DNA of 64,000 nt from SZAS-7 sp964514655 (GTDB lineage: Bacteria > Chlamydiota > Chlamydiia > Chlamydiales > FEN-1388), in NCBI GenBank assembly GCA_964514655.1, contig CAZEQY010000002.1, forward strand, positions 124,001 to 188,000, in the 5' to 3' direction. The translations under genes and the position numbers were made by a program. Under the pieces are notes generated by a model. That model was not told where the DNA came from, did no database searches, and saw nothing but the letters and a program-made list of their open reading frames with translations. The stretch's first letter is position 1, and the number at the start of each line of letters is the position of its first letter. Below are positions 26,774 to 35,717 of this stretch, one piece after another.

Positions 26774-28813
26774 ATGGAAGAGCAAAGACACGAATTCACA
26801 AACCGGCTGATTCATGAAAAATCGCCATACCTCAAACAACACGCTCACAACCCAGTTGACTGGTATCCTTGGGGCTTAGAGGCATTTGAAGCCGCTAAAG
26901 CTACCCAAAAACCCATCTTTTTATCCATTGGCTATGCTACCTGCCACTGGTGTCACGTGATGGAGCAAGAGTCATTTGATGATCAGGAAGTAGCAAGCGC
27001 CCTAAATAACGCCTTTATCTGCGTAAAAGTAGACCGCGAAGAGCTGCCTGATGTAGACAGCCTCTACATGGAATTTGCTCAAACAATGATCGTTGGCTCT
27101 AGCGGCTGGCCTCTTAACGTTATACTAACACCTGAGCTTAAACCCTTTTTTGCGGCCACATACCTGCCAAAAGAAAGCTCTCGAGGCCTTGTCGGCATCA
27201 TGGAACTTGTCAGCAAAATACAGGAACTCTGGAAGGGCGATGAACAAGAGCGCGTATTAGCGCAAGCTGATAAAATAGTCGATATCCTGCAGTCTCATGT
27301 ACACCTACAAGGAAGTGAACTTCCTTCAGAAGAACCTCTTACCCAAACTGCCGAAATCCTATACCGCATTGCAGACCCCATATGGGGTGGCATGCTTGGC
27401 GCCCCAAAATTTCCGCTTGGCTATCAAGCAAATTACCTGCTGCGGTTTTTTCAACGCTCTCAAGATTCTCGCGCGCTCTTTTTAGTCGAAAAAACCCTTG
27501 AAATGATGCATAGAGGCGGAATTTGCGACCATCTTGGAGGCGGCTTTCATCGCTATAGCGTAGATGAGCACTGGCATATCCCGCACTTTGAAAAGATGCT
27601 CTATGACAATGCACTACTTGCTGATGCCTATCTAGAAGCATGGCGAGTAACAAGTCGCCCCATCTATAAAGAAGTATGCGAAGACATTTTGCAGTATATA
27701 AAACGCACGATGCTTTCTAAAGAAGGGGGCTTTTACTCAGCAGAAGATGCCGACACTGCAGGCATAGAGGGTCTTTTTTATACATGGACTCGCGATGAGG
27801 TGCTAAATGTTCTTGGCGAAAGTGAAGGCACGCTCTTTTCTGATTTTTATGGCATCTATGAACACGGCGTTATCGAAGGTCGATGCGTGCTGCACATGAT
27901 AACTTCTCTTGATGAATTTGCCCAAAACCGTGGCCTAGAGCCACATGAAGTACTACATACCCTTCAAGAAGGTAAATCAAAGCTTTTTAAGGAGCGAGAA
28001 AATCGCATCAAGCCAATGCGAGATGATAAGATTATCACTTCGTGGAATGGTTTGATGATCCACGCTTTTTGCGAAGCGGGATTTTTCTTGAACAACTCTG
28101 AATATCTGAATATAGCAGTATCTGCAGCAGAGTTCATCCTCAAAAACCTCTATAAAGACAAAAAGCTTTTGAGACGATACTGTGATGGCGATTCCCGCTT
28201 TCAGGCAAGCCTATGTGACTATGCCTTTTTAATACGCGCGCTACTTTCGCTTTTTGAGCGCACTCAAGACCCTAAATGGCTCGCTACTGCCGAAGAGCTT
28301 ACAAATGCATTAGAAGCCTCATTTAAAGCTGACGATGGCGCCTTTTATCAAGCCCCACAAAATAGCGAATACCTACTCATTAGAAAAACACAATTTTCTG
28401 ATGGAGCAGAGCCATCAGGTAATGCCGTACACGCTGAAAACCTCTTGCGACTCTACCAAATTACTCATAACAAGCACTACCTTGAACAGGCAGAAGACAT
28501 ATTTAAAGCTGTAAAACGCTTTATAGACCACTATCCGCTTGGCTACTGCTACCACTTAATTGCCCTAGAGCGCTACTACGACCCAAAAAAGCTCACTATA
28601 GTAGTGGCCTTAAACTCCAAAGAAGAATGGCGAAAAGAAATTGAAGAGAAGCTAAGAAGCATCCATTCATCTCATCATGTCATAGTTTTTAATGGACCTT
28701 ACAGCATGCCGGCTATTGAAGATACAACTACCGTCTATCTCTGCTCAAATTCAAGCTGCCAAAGCCCACTTGTCACAAAGGAAGAAATCCTAAAAGCCTT
28801 AGAATCTATCTAG
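26774..28813 (+). CDS. YyaL/SPATA20-type thioredoxin-domain protein
   Basis: 679 residues. The N-terminus NRLIHEKSPYLKQHAHNPVD followed by WYPWG and GYATCHWCHVMEQESF is the signature of this widespread family (DUF255 thioredoxin-like domain with CHWC in place of CxxC). The remaining ~500 residues form an (alpha/alpha)6 barrel like N-acylglucosamine epimerases (MHRGGICDHLGGGFHRYSVD, PHFEKMLYDNALL). The biological role is unsettled; redox or sugar-linked functions have been suggested. The ATG at 26774 fits homologues, which begin about ten residues before NRLI. It overlaps the convergent PEBP gene by eight bases. Confidence 0.9.
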   Translation: MEEQRHEFTNRLIHEKSPYLKQHAHNPVDWYPWGLEAFEAAKATQKPIFLSIGYATCHWCHVMEQESFDDQEVASALNNAFICVKVDREELPDVDSLYMEFAQTMIVGSSGWPLNVILTPELKPFFAATYLPKESSRGLVGIMELVSKIQELWKGDEQERVLAQADKIVDILQSHVHLQGSELPSEEPLTQTAEILYRIADPIWGGMLGAPKFPLGYQANYLLRFFQRSQDSRALFLVEKTLEMMHRGGICDHLGGGFHRYSVDEHWHIPHFEKMLYDNALLADAYLEAWRVTSRPIYKEVCEDILQYIKRTMLSKEGGFYSAEDADTAGIEGLFYTWTRDEVLNVLGESEGTLFSDFYGIYEHGVIEGRCVLHMITSLDEFAQNRGLEPHEVLHTLQEGKSKLFKERENRIKPMRDDKIITSWNGLMIHAFCEAGFFLNNSEYLNIAVSAAEFILKNLYKDKKLLRRYCDGDSRFQASLCDYAFLIRALLSLFERTQDPKWLATAEELTNALEASFKADDGAFYQAPQNSEYLLIRKTQFSDGAEPSGNAVHAENLLRLYQITHNKHYLEQAEDIFKAVKRFIDHYPLGYCYHLIALERYYDPKKLTIVVALNSKEEWRKEIEEKLRSIHSSHHVIVFNGPYSMPAIEDTTTVYLCSNSSCQSPLVTKEEILKALESI

Positions 28814-29312
28814 AAAAGCGACCCGTAAGTTGAGCCTCTGCTAAGATGTGGCCCTTCATGGCGGTCTCGACATTTTTTTTTGTGGCAGTTGATGTGAGAT
28901 CGAGGGTAGTGCTTAGTGCGTACAGCTTAAAAAAGTAGCGATGCGATGTGCCTACAGGTGGGCATGGGCCATTATATCCTACCTTGCCCCAGCTATTTAA
29001 GCCTTGTATAGCGCCGTTTGGGAGTTTTTCGCGGTTAAAGAGGCCTTCCGGCAGTTCTTTTGTGTCTACAGGCAGGTTAAAAAGCACCCAATGATCCCAC
29101 GTGCCAGCAGGGGCGTCAGGATCGTCACAAATAAGGACAAGGGTCTTTGCTCCGCTTGGTACATTGGACCAAAGAAGGGGAGGGGAGCGATCTGCTCCAT
29201 CACAGGTATAGCGAACGGGGATTGTGTCGCCTTCACCAAAGGCAGGGCTTTCAAGCTCTAGCGCCATAAGAGATCCTCCATAGATGCCTAAGGCAAAAAG
29301 TAAGCGTTTCAT
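28806..29312 (-). CDS. PEBP-family (YbhB/YbcL-like) exported protein
   Basis: 168 residues. The first 17 residues (MKRLLFALGIYGGSLMA) look like a signal peptide, so it probably works in the periplasm. The mature part is the bacterial phosphatidylethanolamine-binding/Raf-kinase-inhibitor family: PVRYTCDGADRSPPLLW, CDDPDAPAGTWDHWVLFNLP and GKVGYNGPCPPVGTSHRYFF, which build the ligand pocket. Ligand and role are not known for most bacterial members. Its start overlaps the stop of the methyltransferase gene by four bases. Confidence 0.9.
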   Translation of the reverse strand: MKRLLFALGIYGGSLMALELESPAFGEGDTIPVRYTCDGADRSPPLLWSNVPSGAKTLVLICDDPDAPAGTWDHWVLFNLPVDTKELPEGLFNREKLPNGAIQGLNSWGKVGYNGPCPPVGTSHRYFFKLYALSTTLDLTSTATKKNVETAMKGHILAEAQLTGRFSR

Positions 29313-30064
29313 TTTGTGCTCCTAGCAAGTAGTGCCATAAAGAGGGGAAACTCCTTTCTAGCCCTATTTTCCCATCGGGCGGCCTTACCTTCACTCACTT
29401 TATCAGAACACCACTCAAAGAGTCCTTCTACCATAAAGTTGGTATTTTGCAAAAACTGAAAATAGGAGGATATTGGATGGTGAAAGGATACTGTCTGCTC
29501 TGACTTTTCCTTGCCGGGATGCGTGATGATAGGGATCTCATGTTTTGTCATATAGCTATCTACGCGTCTATACTGCAGTTTTTTTGCCTCGTCAAAGCCC
29601 CAAGAAGATTGCCTTGGTATGCGAAAAGCCGGGTGGTTAAGCACAATAACAAGCTTAGCACCAGGCATAAGGTGCTTTTGCACGGCCTTAAGCGTCTCTT
29701 CTGGCTCACGAATGTTCTGGAGGGCTAAGATTATGGTAGCGTGGCTAAATAGGCGATTTGAGGGCAAAGGAAGTGGCTTTGTAACGTCGGCATATAAAAA
29801 GGTCCTACCTTTATTGCGCATTTTAGCCTTCTGTAGGAGGGACTTTGCGGCATCTATACCCACATAGTCTACTTCCTTGGGGATGCGTCCGGCTAGTACG
29901 CCTTGGCCACACGCCACGTCTAACAGGGATGATCCCTTTTGTAAATCTAATATATTCAGTATGTTAGGGAGTATTATCTGCTGGTGGTAGTAGCTTCCAA
30001 GCTCGCCCACCACCTGGTCATACCACTGCCCAACTTTTTGCCATGATGTATCTTTGTCGTTCAT
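29309..30064 (-). CDS. SAM-dependent methyltransferase, class I
   Basis: 251 residues. SAM-binding motif I is LLDVACGQGVLAGRI; motif II VGIDAAKSLLQKA; motif III ATIILALQNIREPEETL. The C-terminal HPAFRIPRQSSWG and MTKHEIPIITHPGK are typical of a family near UbiE/SmtA-type methyltransferases acting on small molecules. The substrate cannot be told. It is translationally coupled to the exported PEBP gene; the reason for that pairing is unclear. Confidence 0.82.
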   Translation of the reverse strand: MNDKDTSWQKVGQWYDQVVGELGSYYHQQIILPNILNILDLQKGSSLLDVACGQGVLAGRIPKEVDYVGIDAAKSLLQKAKMRNKGRTFLYADVTKPLPLPSNRLFSHATIILALQNIREPEETLKAVQKHLMPGAKLVIVLNHPAFRIPRQSSWGFDEAKKLQYRRVDSYMTKHEIPIITHPGKEKSEQTVSFHHPISSYFQFLQNTNFMVEGLFEWCSDKVSEGKAARWENRARKEFPLFMALLARSTK

Positions 30065-30159
30065 GCCAAATACTATACCTCAATAGCCCCTATTCGTATA
30101 TAAAAATTATTTGCATAAAAATTATTTTAAGGCGTATTATTAAGAAAAAGGAGAGTGTT

Positions 30160-30540
30160 ATGGATAATCCTATCAGCATGCCCCCAAGCAATCAACAACC
30201 TGAGCAACAACAAGAGCCTGTGAAAAAAAAGGGTGAAAGTTTTATCGCCGGTGTAAAACATAAATTCTCTCAGCTAAAAGGCAAAGCGAACGTTGTAGAA
30301 TTTCGCGTTAAGTCAGCATTTAGTAACGTTCAAATTTCTGAGCCAACATTGACACGAACAGACAGAAAAGAAACTTTTGGAAGAAAAATTCAGAAAAAGG
30401 GCGAGCCGCTACCTACTGTATTGAAAGAAGTACAAGTAGAGCCAGAAGAAAAAGAAGTACAAGCCCCACCTCGCCTTGGCGGTCAACAAAAACCTAAAAG
30501 GCCACTGCCGCCTGATCCACCAAAACTAACCAAGACCTAA
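30160..30540 (+). CDS. Proline-rich, basic protein with SH3-ligand-like motif
   Basis: 126 residues from the ATG at 30160, preceded by AAAAAGGAG; an in-frame extension to 30043 has no ribosome-binding site. Low complexity: a Gln/Pro-rich start (SNQQPEQQQEP), basic middle, Pro-rich end. KPKRPLPPDPPK contains RPLPPDP, which fits the class I SH3-ligand pattern [RK]xxPxxP. No globular domain or signal peptide. Convergent with the pseudo-Fic gene, overlapping it by 15 bases. It looks like a disordered effector, by inference. Confidence 0.65.
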   Translation: MDNPISMPPSNQQPEQQQEPVKKKGESFIAGVKHKFSQLKGKANVVEFRVKSAFSNVQISEPTLTRTDRKETFGRKIQKKGEPLPTVLKEVQVEPEEKEVQAPPRLGGQQKPKRPLPPDPPKLTKT

Positions 30541-31143
30541 CCATTTTTGCTCTTCTCTTACAAGGTCGTTCCATTGAACGACCACTTTTTTGCCGGAACC
30601 ATTATGGTAGGTTGTGTTTTGGTTATTTGCGCCTATATCCTTTTGGTAGATAGCCCCATGAAAGAGTATAGCATCGCGATAGCGCTCTGCGAACCAGAGG
30701 CGAAGGCCGTTTTGTGTCCTACTTGCCTTTTGTATTTCGCGCTCATCAGATTTCGTAACGAGCATAAAGGGACGGTTTGCACGACAAAGCAGGCAGTTAC
30801 CAAGCATAAAAGCAACCGGCGCATTTGACTCCTTAAATGGCATGTCCCTATAAATCTGATAGACAATATCAGCTACTGTCTGAACAACTTCGACATCTGA
30901 GGTATTTGCAGAAAGTAAAGCTCCATTTACAGCATCGACAAGAGTTTGAATTGCCCGCTTTGCTTCGGAAGAAATATTTGGCCTAAAATTTGATGTAAGA
31001 TCTTCGGGAAGAAGCCCTTTACGACTTACAACCTTTTCGATAAAGAGGTTTAGTGCAGCTTTACCTCGCTCTTTATCAGGCATGGGTAGGCTATTGATAA
31101 ACGCTTCAGCCCTACTCTTTATAGGCCCGGATAAACTATTCAT
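30526..31143 (-). CDS. Degenerate Fic-like (pseudo-Fic) protein
   Basis: 205 residues. Residues 101-109, MPFKESNAP, align with the Fic motif HPFxxGNGR: Pro, Phe and Asn are kept but His, the second Gly and Arg are lost. The flanks also fit: VVQTVADIVYQIYRD before it, and a Met/Leu/Arg/Pro pattern after it (FMLGNCLLCRANRPF), matching the neighbouring true Fic (RMVADYVLQRFGLPP) position by position. Without the catalytic His and Arg it should not transfer AMP; a binding or regulatory role toward the adjacent Fic enzyme is possible. Its ATG overlaps the Fic stop by four bases, so the two are made together. It could be unrelated if the alignment is chance. Confidence 0.6.
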   Translation of the reverse strand: MNSLSGPIKSRAEAFINSLPMPDKERGKAALNLFIEKVVSRKGLLPEDLTSNFRPNISSEAKRAIQTLVDAVNGALLSANTSDVEVVQTVADIVYQIYRDMPFKESNAPVAFMLGNCLLCRANRPFMLVTKSDEREIQKASRTQNGLRLWFAERYRDAILFHGAIYQKDIGANNQNTTYHNGSGKKVVVQWNDLVREEQKWLGLG

Positions 31144-32630
31144 ATTCCCTCTTTAGCACGAGCATTATATATCCTATAGCTATTTTTTACACCTTCAAGA
31201 AAGATCTTCGTCGCCTGGTTTCGAGAGACGCTTCTTTTCTTATTCAGTGCAAATACCGCTAACTCTACATTATGTTCAAGCGCAATTGGAGGCAAGCCAA
31301 AACGCTGCAAAACATAGTCTGCGACCATGCGACAACTTCTACCATTAGCATCATTGAATGGGTGAATCGACACTAGCGCCTGATAAGCCCAAGCTGCTAC
31401 TACGATTGGATTGAGCTCTTTAGCCTCACAGCCATTTATGCCCTCGGTAAGTGCTTGGCAGTATCGATCATAAAAGTCTTCGAGCTGACTTTCAGGTAGA
31501 TAGGTAAGTGCACCGTTACCACCGGCAGTAATCTCAGAATCTCGTAGTTTGCCACTATCTTGAGAATGTAAAATTATACGATTGATATTGAGTATATCTT
31601 CACGAGTAAGCGGCATTTTTGACCTTGCCATTCCTCGAACCATTATGTCACAGGCTTCCCAACGTGCTATTGAGTCTTCGGCGCCACTTTTAGTAAGTGT
31701 AAAAGAACCCACGGTACGAGCTTGTTGTAGTTCAGCAAAGTGAGGCGGGTTTAAAGGCTCAACACTTTTTAAAAACTGATCACACTCATCGACGATAGCA
31801 TCGTCAACAGGCTCATCAAGATAAGAAAAGATTCTTTCAGCAAGTAGTTCATCTATTGCAAGCTGCACCTCTTGAACATCTTTGCTGCTAAATTCTACTC
31901 CAGCTTCGCCAGCCCGTACAAGACTTTCTCGCACCTCTTCTTTGATAGGTAAACCAGCTAAGGCATCTGTTAAACTTGCTTTGTTATGCATAAGTCGCCA
32001 TACATCATCAACTCTATTTAAATAAAATGCATAAGCAATAGCTGATAGGCCGGACTCATCTTTAGCATTAATGTCATAGCGCTGAGTAAGGGGTTTAGTT
32101 TGACCAAGTAAATGAGTCATCACATCTGGATGCTGAGTTTCAAGCATGTAACGCATAAGGCCGGTACGCCCATTGCCATCAAGCTTACTTACATCAGCTC
32201 CATTATACTCCAGCCAGCTGAGCATCTCTTCATCACCGAGGCTTACAGAAGTCATCCAAAGGGTGTCACCATCCTGATCACAAGAGTCTAGCTGCTCTTC
32301 TAGGTATGGCAGGGCAGTCATAATCTCATCTGCTAGCTCAAAATTTCTATGCCTGCCTAAAGAGACCACAAGAGCTTCAAGTGCCTCTGCCGGCCCATGT
32401 TCTGCTACAATCGCTTCAACATCACTTAGTGTCAGCTGCTTTTCTTGAGCCGGTTCCATAGCAAGGTGCACCATGGCATTTTGCCCCGTTAGACGTGTTG
32501 CAACTGGTGGAGTATTAGTTTTGGCTTTGGATACTGCTAAGGGAGGAACAACATTGGGATCAAGCTTTGCTAAGGGTTTTGAGCCTTTCAAAGGGGCTTG
32601 TGGCTGGAAGGGGTCTGGTTGTACTTCCAT
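31140..32630 (-). CDS. Ankyrin-repeat Fic-domain protein
   Basis: 496 residues from the ATG at 32630, one base after the chaperone-like gene's stop; a longer frame inside that gene is unlikely. The N-terminal ~60 residues are Pro-rich and flexible. About 120-220 holds roughly three ankyrin repeats (DGDTLWMTSVSLGDEEMLSW, NGRTGLMRYML, DESGLSAIAYAF). The C-terminal part is a Fic domain: TREDILNINRIIL, LTYLPESQLEDFYDR (target-docking flap) and HPFNDANGR at 423-431 with catalytic His423. Fic enzymes usually attach AMP to Ser, Thr or Tyr of target proteins. No clear (S/T)xxxE inhibitory helix was seen N-terminal to the domain. With chaperone upstream and pseudo-Fic downstream it looks like a T3S effector module. 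Confidence 0.87.
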   Translation of the reverse strand: MEVQPDPFQPQAPLKGSKPLAKLDPNVVPPLAVSKAKTNTPPVATRLTGQNAMVHLAMEPAQEKQLTLSDVEAIVAEHGPAEALEALVVSLGRHRNFELADEIMTALPYLEEQLDSCDQDGDTLWMTSVSLGDEEMLSWLEYNGADVSKLDGNGRTGLMRYMLETQHPDVMTHLLGQTKPLTQRYDINAKDESGLSAIAYAFYLNRVDDVWRLMHNKASLTDALAGLPIKEEVRESLVRAGEAGVEFSSKDVQEVQLAIDELLAERIFSYLDEPVDDAIVDECDQFLKSVEPLNPPHFAELQQARTVGSFTLTKSGAEDSIARWEACDIMVRGMARSKMPLTREDILNINRIILHSQDSGKLRDSEITAGGNGALTYLPESQLEDFYDRYCQALTEGINGCEAKELNPIVVAAWAYQALVSIHPFNDANGRSCRMVADYVLQRFGLPPIALEHNVELAVFALNKKRSVSRNQATKIFLEGVKNSYRIYNARAKEGI

Positions 32631-32631
32631 C

Positions 32632-33048
32632 TTATTGCTCCAAATAGTGGCACATCTGTTCTGCTTCTTGAGCTTCAGGCCCCTTATTACAGGCAAGGCA
32701 TGCAATCCCAAATGCCTTCCATACATCCGGCGATAGGGGACTCATAAGCGACAAAAAGGTAAAAGCCTGAAGAGCCTCTTTATACCGCTCTTTTTGATAA
32801 AGAAGGCAGGCTTGTTGGTAACATGCACCAAGCATCTCTTCATTCCAGCCAAATACTTGATAAAGAATAAGTGGTTCTTTAATTTTGACCTCTTCTAAGC
32901 GACTAAGATCCAGATCAAAGGTAGATACATGCTTATATCCCTGCAATGCCTCGCTAAAGGTAGCCGTTAAGACTTCTTCAAGTAGAGGGTTGTCAAAGTG
33001 TTTTGCCACTTTTGCAGTAAATCTTTTAATATAGTCATCGTCTTGCAT
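32632..33048 (-). CDS. LcrH/SycD-like T3S chaperone
   Basis: 138 residues. Helical, with tandem TPR units (ILYQVFGWNEEMLGACYQQA, LLYQKERYKEALQAFTFLSL, MSPLSPDVWKAFGIACLACN). The spacing 'YkeAl.aF..L..l.P..pdvW..lG.a' is that of SycD/LcrH class II chaperones, which hold translocators or effectors before secretion. Immediately upstream of, and coupled to, the ankyrin-Fic gene, so that protein is the probable cargo. Being short, it could instead be an ordinary TPR protein. Confidence 0.72.
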   Translation of the reverse strand: MQDDDYIKRFTAKVAKHFDNPLLEEVLTATFSEALQGYKHVSTFDLDLSRLEEVKIKEPLILYQVFGWNEEMLGACYQQACLLYQKERYKEALQAFTFLSLMSPLSPDVWKAFGIACLACNKGPEAQEAEQMCHYLEQ

Positions 33049-33153
33049 TACTCACACTTAGTAGATTGAGCTAATTTTATCAACAAAAATTTACGAGTTA
33101 CGGAAAATCCAATGGTTGTTGTAAAACGAGGTTTACTATACACTTGTACGGAT

Positions 33154-35238
33154 ATGACTGAAGAGACACCGATCGCAAAAACACTCAAGGAGATACTGCA
33201 CACGCAGTCTTTTGATCAACTTGGCTCCTTTACTGATAGTACAGTTTGGGGAACACTCACAAGCGATGAGCGCGAACTACTAGCTAGGCTCTTTCTTATG
33301 GCAGGCGAAAGCGAGCTTAAGCGCTCAAGCCTTGATGCCAGCATACAAAACGCCAAAAAGTACTTTACACTGGCAACAAACCTCGCCCCACACGACGGCT
33401 ACATCTGGTTTAGACGCGGCCTTGCATTTGCCTTTCAAGAAAATGTAGCTCTTCTTGAAGAAAGCTCCCTCTGCTTTGAAAAGGCAACTGAAATTGATAG
33501 CCAACAATTTGAAACATGGTATGCCTGGGCAGATGTCTTTGTAAGGCGCGGCATTGCTACGCAAGATGCTTCGCTCTTTTTGCAAGCTGAAGATAAATTT
33601 CAAAAAGCAGAAAAGCTCCTTACCTCCCATGAAAAGTATATAGATTTTTACTGGCATTTTGGCATTTGCTACTTTATGCAAGGCCGCTCTAGTGGCGAAG
33701 CAGTAGACACGCACAATGCTATTGGATGCTATAGAAAGGCAAAAGCACTTGGACTTACAAGAAGCGAATTTTACAACGACTTTGCAAATGCCCTAATTGA
33801 GCTTTCAATCCTCATCAATAACCAAGAGTATATGTTTGAAGCAATAGAGCTCTACCTCTATTCGCTCGACAACACTCAAGAACATACAAAAAACCCTAAA
33901 GACACTGCCGTTCGCTACTGCAACCTTGGAGCATGCTACCAGTACCTTTTTGAGACGCATCACGAAGCTGCCTTCTTTAACCAGGCTCAAGAATGTTTTA
34001 CGAATGCTACAGAGCTACAGCCTGACTTTGGCAATGCCTGGGCATTTTGGGGGTATATGTTGCTTTATGGGGCAAAGCTCTGGCAGGATATCAACATGCT
34101 CGAAGGCTGCCTCGACAAGCTTAGCCACCTTGCAAACTATGCCGAAGATAAGCCGCTACTTTTAGCGCGTATGTCAGAGGCCTTTTCGCTCTATGGCAGT
34201 AATGAAGATGAGCTCCAATACCTTATGAGCGCCCAAGAAATTGCAGAAACCGCAACTATAGAAGACCCTGAACTTCCCTATGGATGGGCAAGTTTAGCGC
34301 TTAGCAACCTAGAACTTGCACGCTACTTTGATGACGATAGCTACTTTGAAGTAGCCGTCGAAAATGCCGAGCGCGCAATTGCCCTTAACCAAAATATCGG
34401 CATGGCATGGCATGTGCTTGCTGTTGCAAAGTTCTCTCTTGCTGAAGTTGAAGGCAATGTACGCCTCATGCAAGAAGCGTGTGCTGCTTTTAGCGTGGCT
34501 GCAAAGACAGAAGTTGGCCGTTTTGGCTATATGTGGAATGACTGGGGCATTGCTCTATTAAACCTTGCTGACATCACACACGACAAACGGTTTGTTCAAG
34601 AGGCTATCGAAAAATTTGAGCAAGGAATCTTGCTACACGAACATGTGAACCCAATATGGCTTATAAACTATGCCTCAAGTCTCGACTTTTGGGGAGAGAT
34701 CACCGATGAAGAAGAACACTACGAAAAGGCAATAGAAGTGCTTGAGCATGCCCTTTCGATAGATGCCACTAATCTTCAAGCACACTATCAGCTTGGACAA
34801 AGCTATTGCCACTTAGGAGAGCTTACAAATGACCTTTCTCTTTTAGAAAAGGGCATCGAAGAGCTTCAGGTTGTGCTGCAAGAAGATTTAGAAGATGAAG
34901 CAGCATCAGCTGACCTAGGCGTGGCATACATGAATGTTGCCGATCTTGCGGAGAACAACGTTGAAGTAAAAAAATCGCTCTACGAACTTGCTGAGCAGCA
35001 CTTTTTGCAGGCGATAAACCTTGGCAGCCACCAGGTATACTACAACCTTGCCTGCCTCTATTCGCTACAAAAAAATGCCCCTGAAGCATACCATTTTTTA
35101 CTAAAAGCCTACGAGCATGACACCCTGCCTCCAATAAACGAGGTATGCCTAGACCGCTGGCTCGAGCATCTTCGCACAACAGCCCACTTCAAGCACTTTA
35201 TCCAAAAGGTGCAGCCTAATTCGGCAGAGAATAATTAG
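33154..35238 (+). CDS. Large TPR-repeat protein
   Basis: 694 residues from the ATG at 33154 (an upstream ATG at 33112 adds 14 residues). Almost the whole chain is built of tetratricopeptide repeats of about 34-44 residues, many with 'P..g..W...G.al..la' (PHDGYIWFRRGLAFAF, LQPDFGNAWAFWGYMLLYG, LPYGWASLALSNLELA). It is acidic and lacks a signal peptide or membrane segment. It probably acts as a binding scaffold. Similar long TPR proteins are conserved among chlamydiae, but I cannot name its partner. Transcribed divergently from the chaperone-Fic operon. Confidence 0.82.
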   Translation: MTEETPIAKTLKEILHTQSFDQLGSFTDSTVWGTLTSDERELLARLFLMAGESELKRSSLDASIQNAKKYFTLATNLAPHDGYIWFRRGLAFAFQENVALLEESSLCFEKATEIDSQQFETWYAWADVFVRRGIATQDASLFLQAEDKFQKAEKLLTSHEKYIDFYWHFGICYFMQGRSSGEAVDTHNAIGCYRKAKALGLTRSEFYNDFANALIELSILINNQEYMFEAIELYLYSLDNTQEHTKNPKDTAVRYCNLGACYQYLFETHHEAAFFNQAQECFTNATELQPDFGNAWAFWGYMLLYGAKLWQDINMLEGCLDKLSHLANYAEDKPLLLARMSEAFSLYGSNEDELQYLMSAQEIAETATIEDPELPYGWASLALSNLELARYFDDDSYFEVAVENAERAIALNQNIGMAWHVLAVAKFSLAEVEGNVRLMQEACAAFSVAAKTEVGRFGYMWNDWGIALLNLADITHDKRFVQEAIEKFEQGILLHEHVNPIWLINYASSLDFWGEITDEEEHYEKAIEVLEHALSIDATNLQAHYQLGQSYCHLGELTNDLSLLEKGIEELQVVLQEDLEDEAASADLGVAYMNVADLAENNVEVKKSLYELAEQHFLQAINLGSHQVYYNLACLYSLQKNAPEAYHFLLKAYEHDTLPPINEVCLDRWLEHLRTTAHFKHFIQKVQPNSAENN

Positions 35239-35360
35239 TGAGCATCAATTTTCCCATGCCCTTCTAAAAACCGCGCTCCTTGATCTTAAGAGCTTTTTGC
35301 AAAACCCAGGACTTTAACAACAGGAGGGCGCTCTAGACGGGGATTTTAAGAATAATAAAA

Positions 35361-35534
35361 AATAACAGGATCGCGCTTCGCTGGCAGGATCGGGCAGGAT
35401 CTAGATAAGATTAATGACAACAATAATAAAACGATTATAACGATAAATTAGATAGCTACTCTTGTTATTTTATCGTTATTACCATTTTGCATTTATCCTG
35501 CCTGATCTTGCCAGCGAAGCGCGATCCTGTTATT
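35361..35534. repeat. Dispersed palindromic repeat, ~40-bp arms
   Basis: The gap 35239-35717 has no gene. Arms at 35361-35400 and 35495-35534 are near-perfect inverted copies built of AATAACAGGATCGCGCTTCG and GGCAGGATCGGGCAGGAT units. The right part of the loop, TATCGTTATTACCATTTTGC, recurs in the repeats at 54.7 kb and, diverged, at 16.8 kb. Nothing further is visible in the rest of this gap apart from AT-rich sequence. Confidence 0.8.
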
Positions 35535-35717
35535 TAATTTATAACGCACAATAACATATGATAACATTTGCGTCCTTGCCCAGCCCTAACATATATACCT
35601 TATAATTCTCGTTCAGAGCATTGTTATGCTTGAACCGCCTCTTGGTCTTTCTCTTCATTCATAAATTAAAGATTTAGATTAATAACCGCAAACTTTAGAG
35701 GAGCAACTGCAAGTTTA

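Noticed and set aside
33325..35179. Minus-strand frames opposite the TPR gene
   Set aside because: They are out of register with the strong repeat pattern of the sense frame and carry no motifs.
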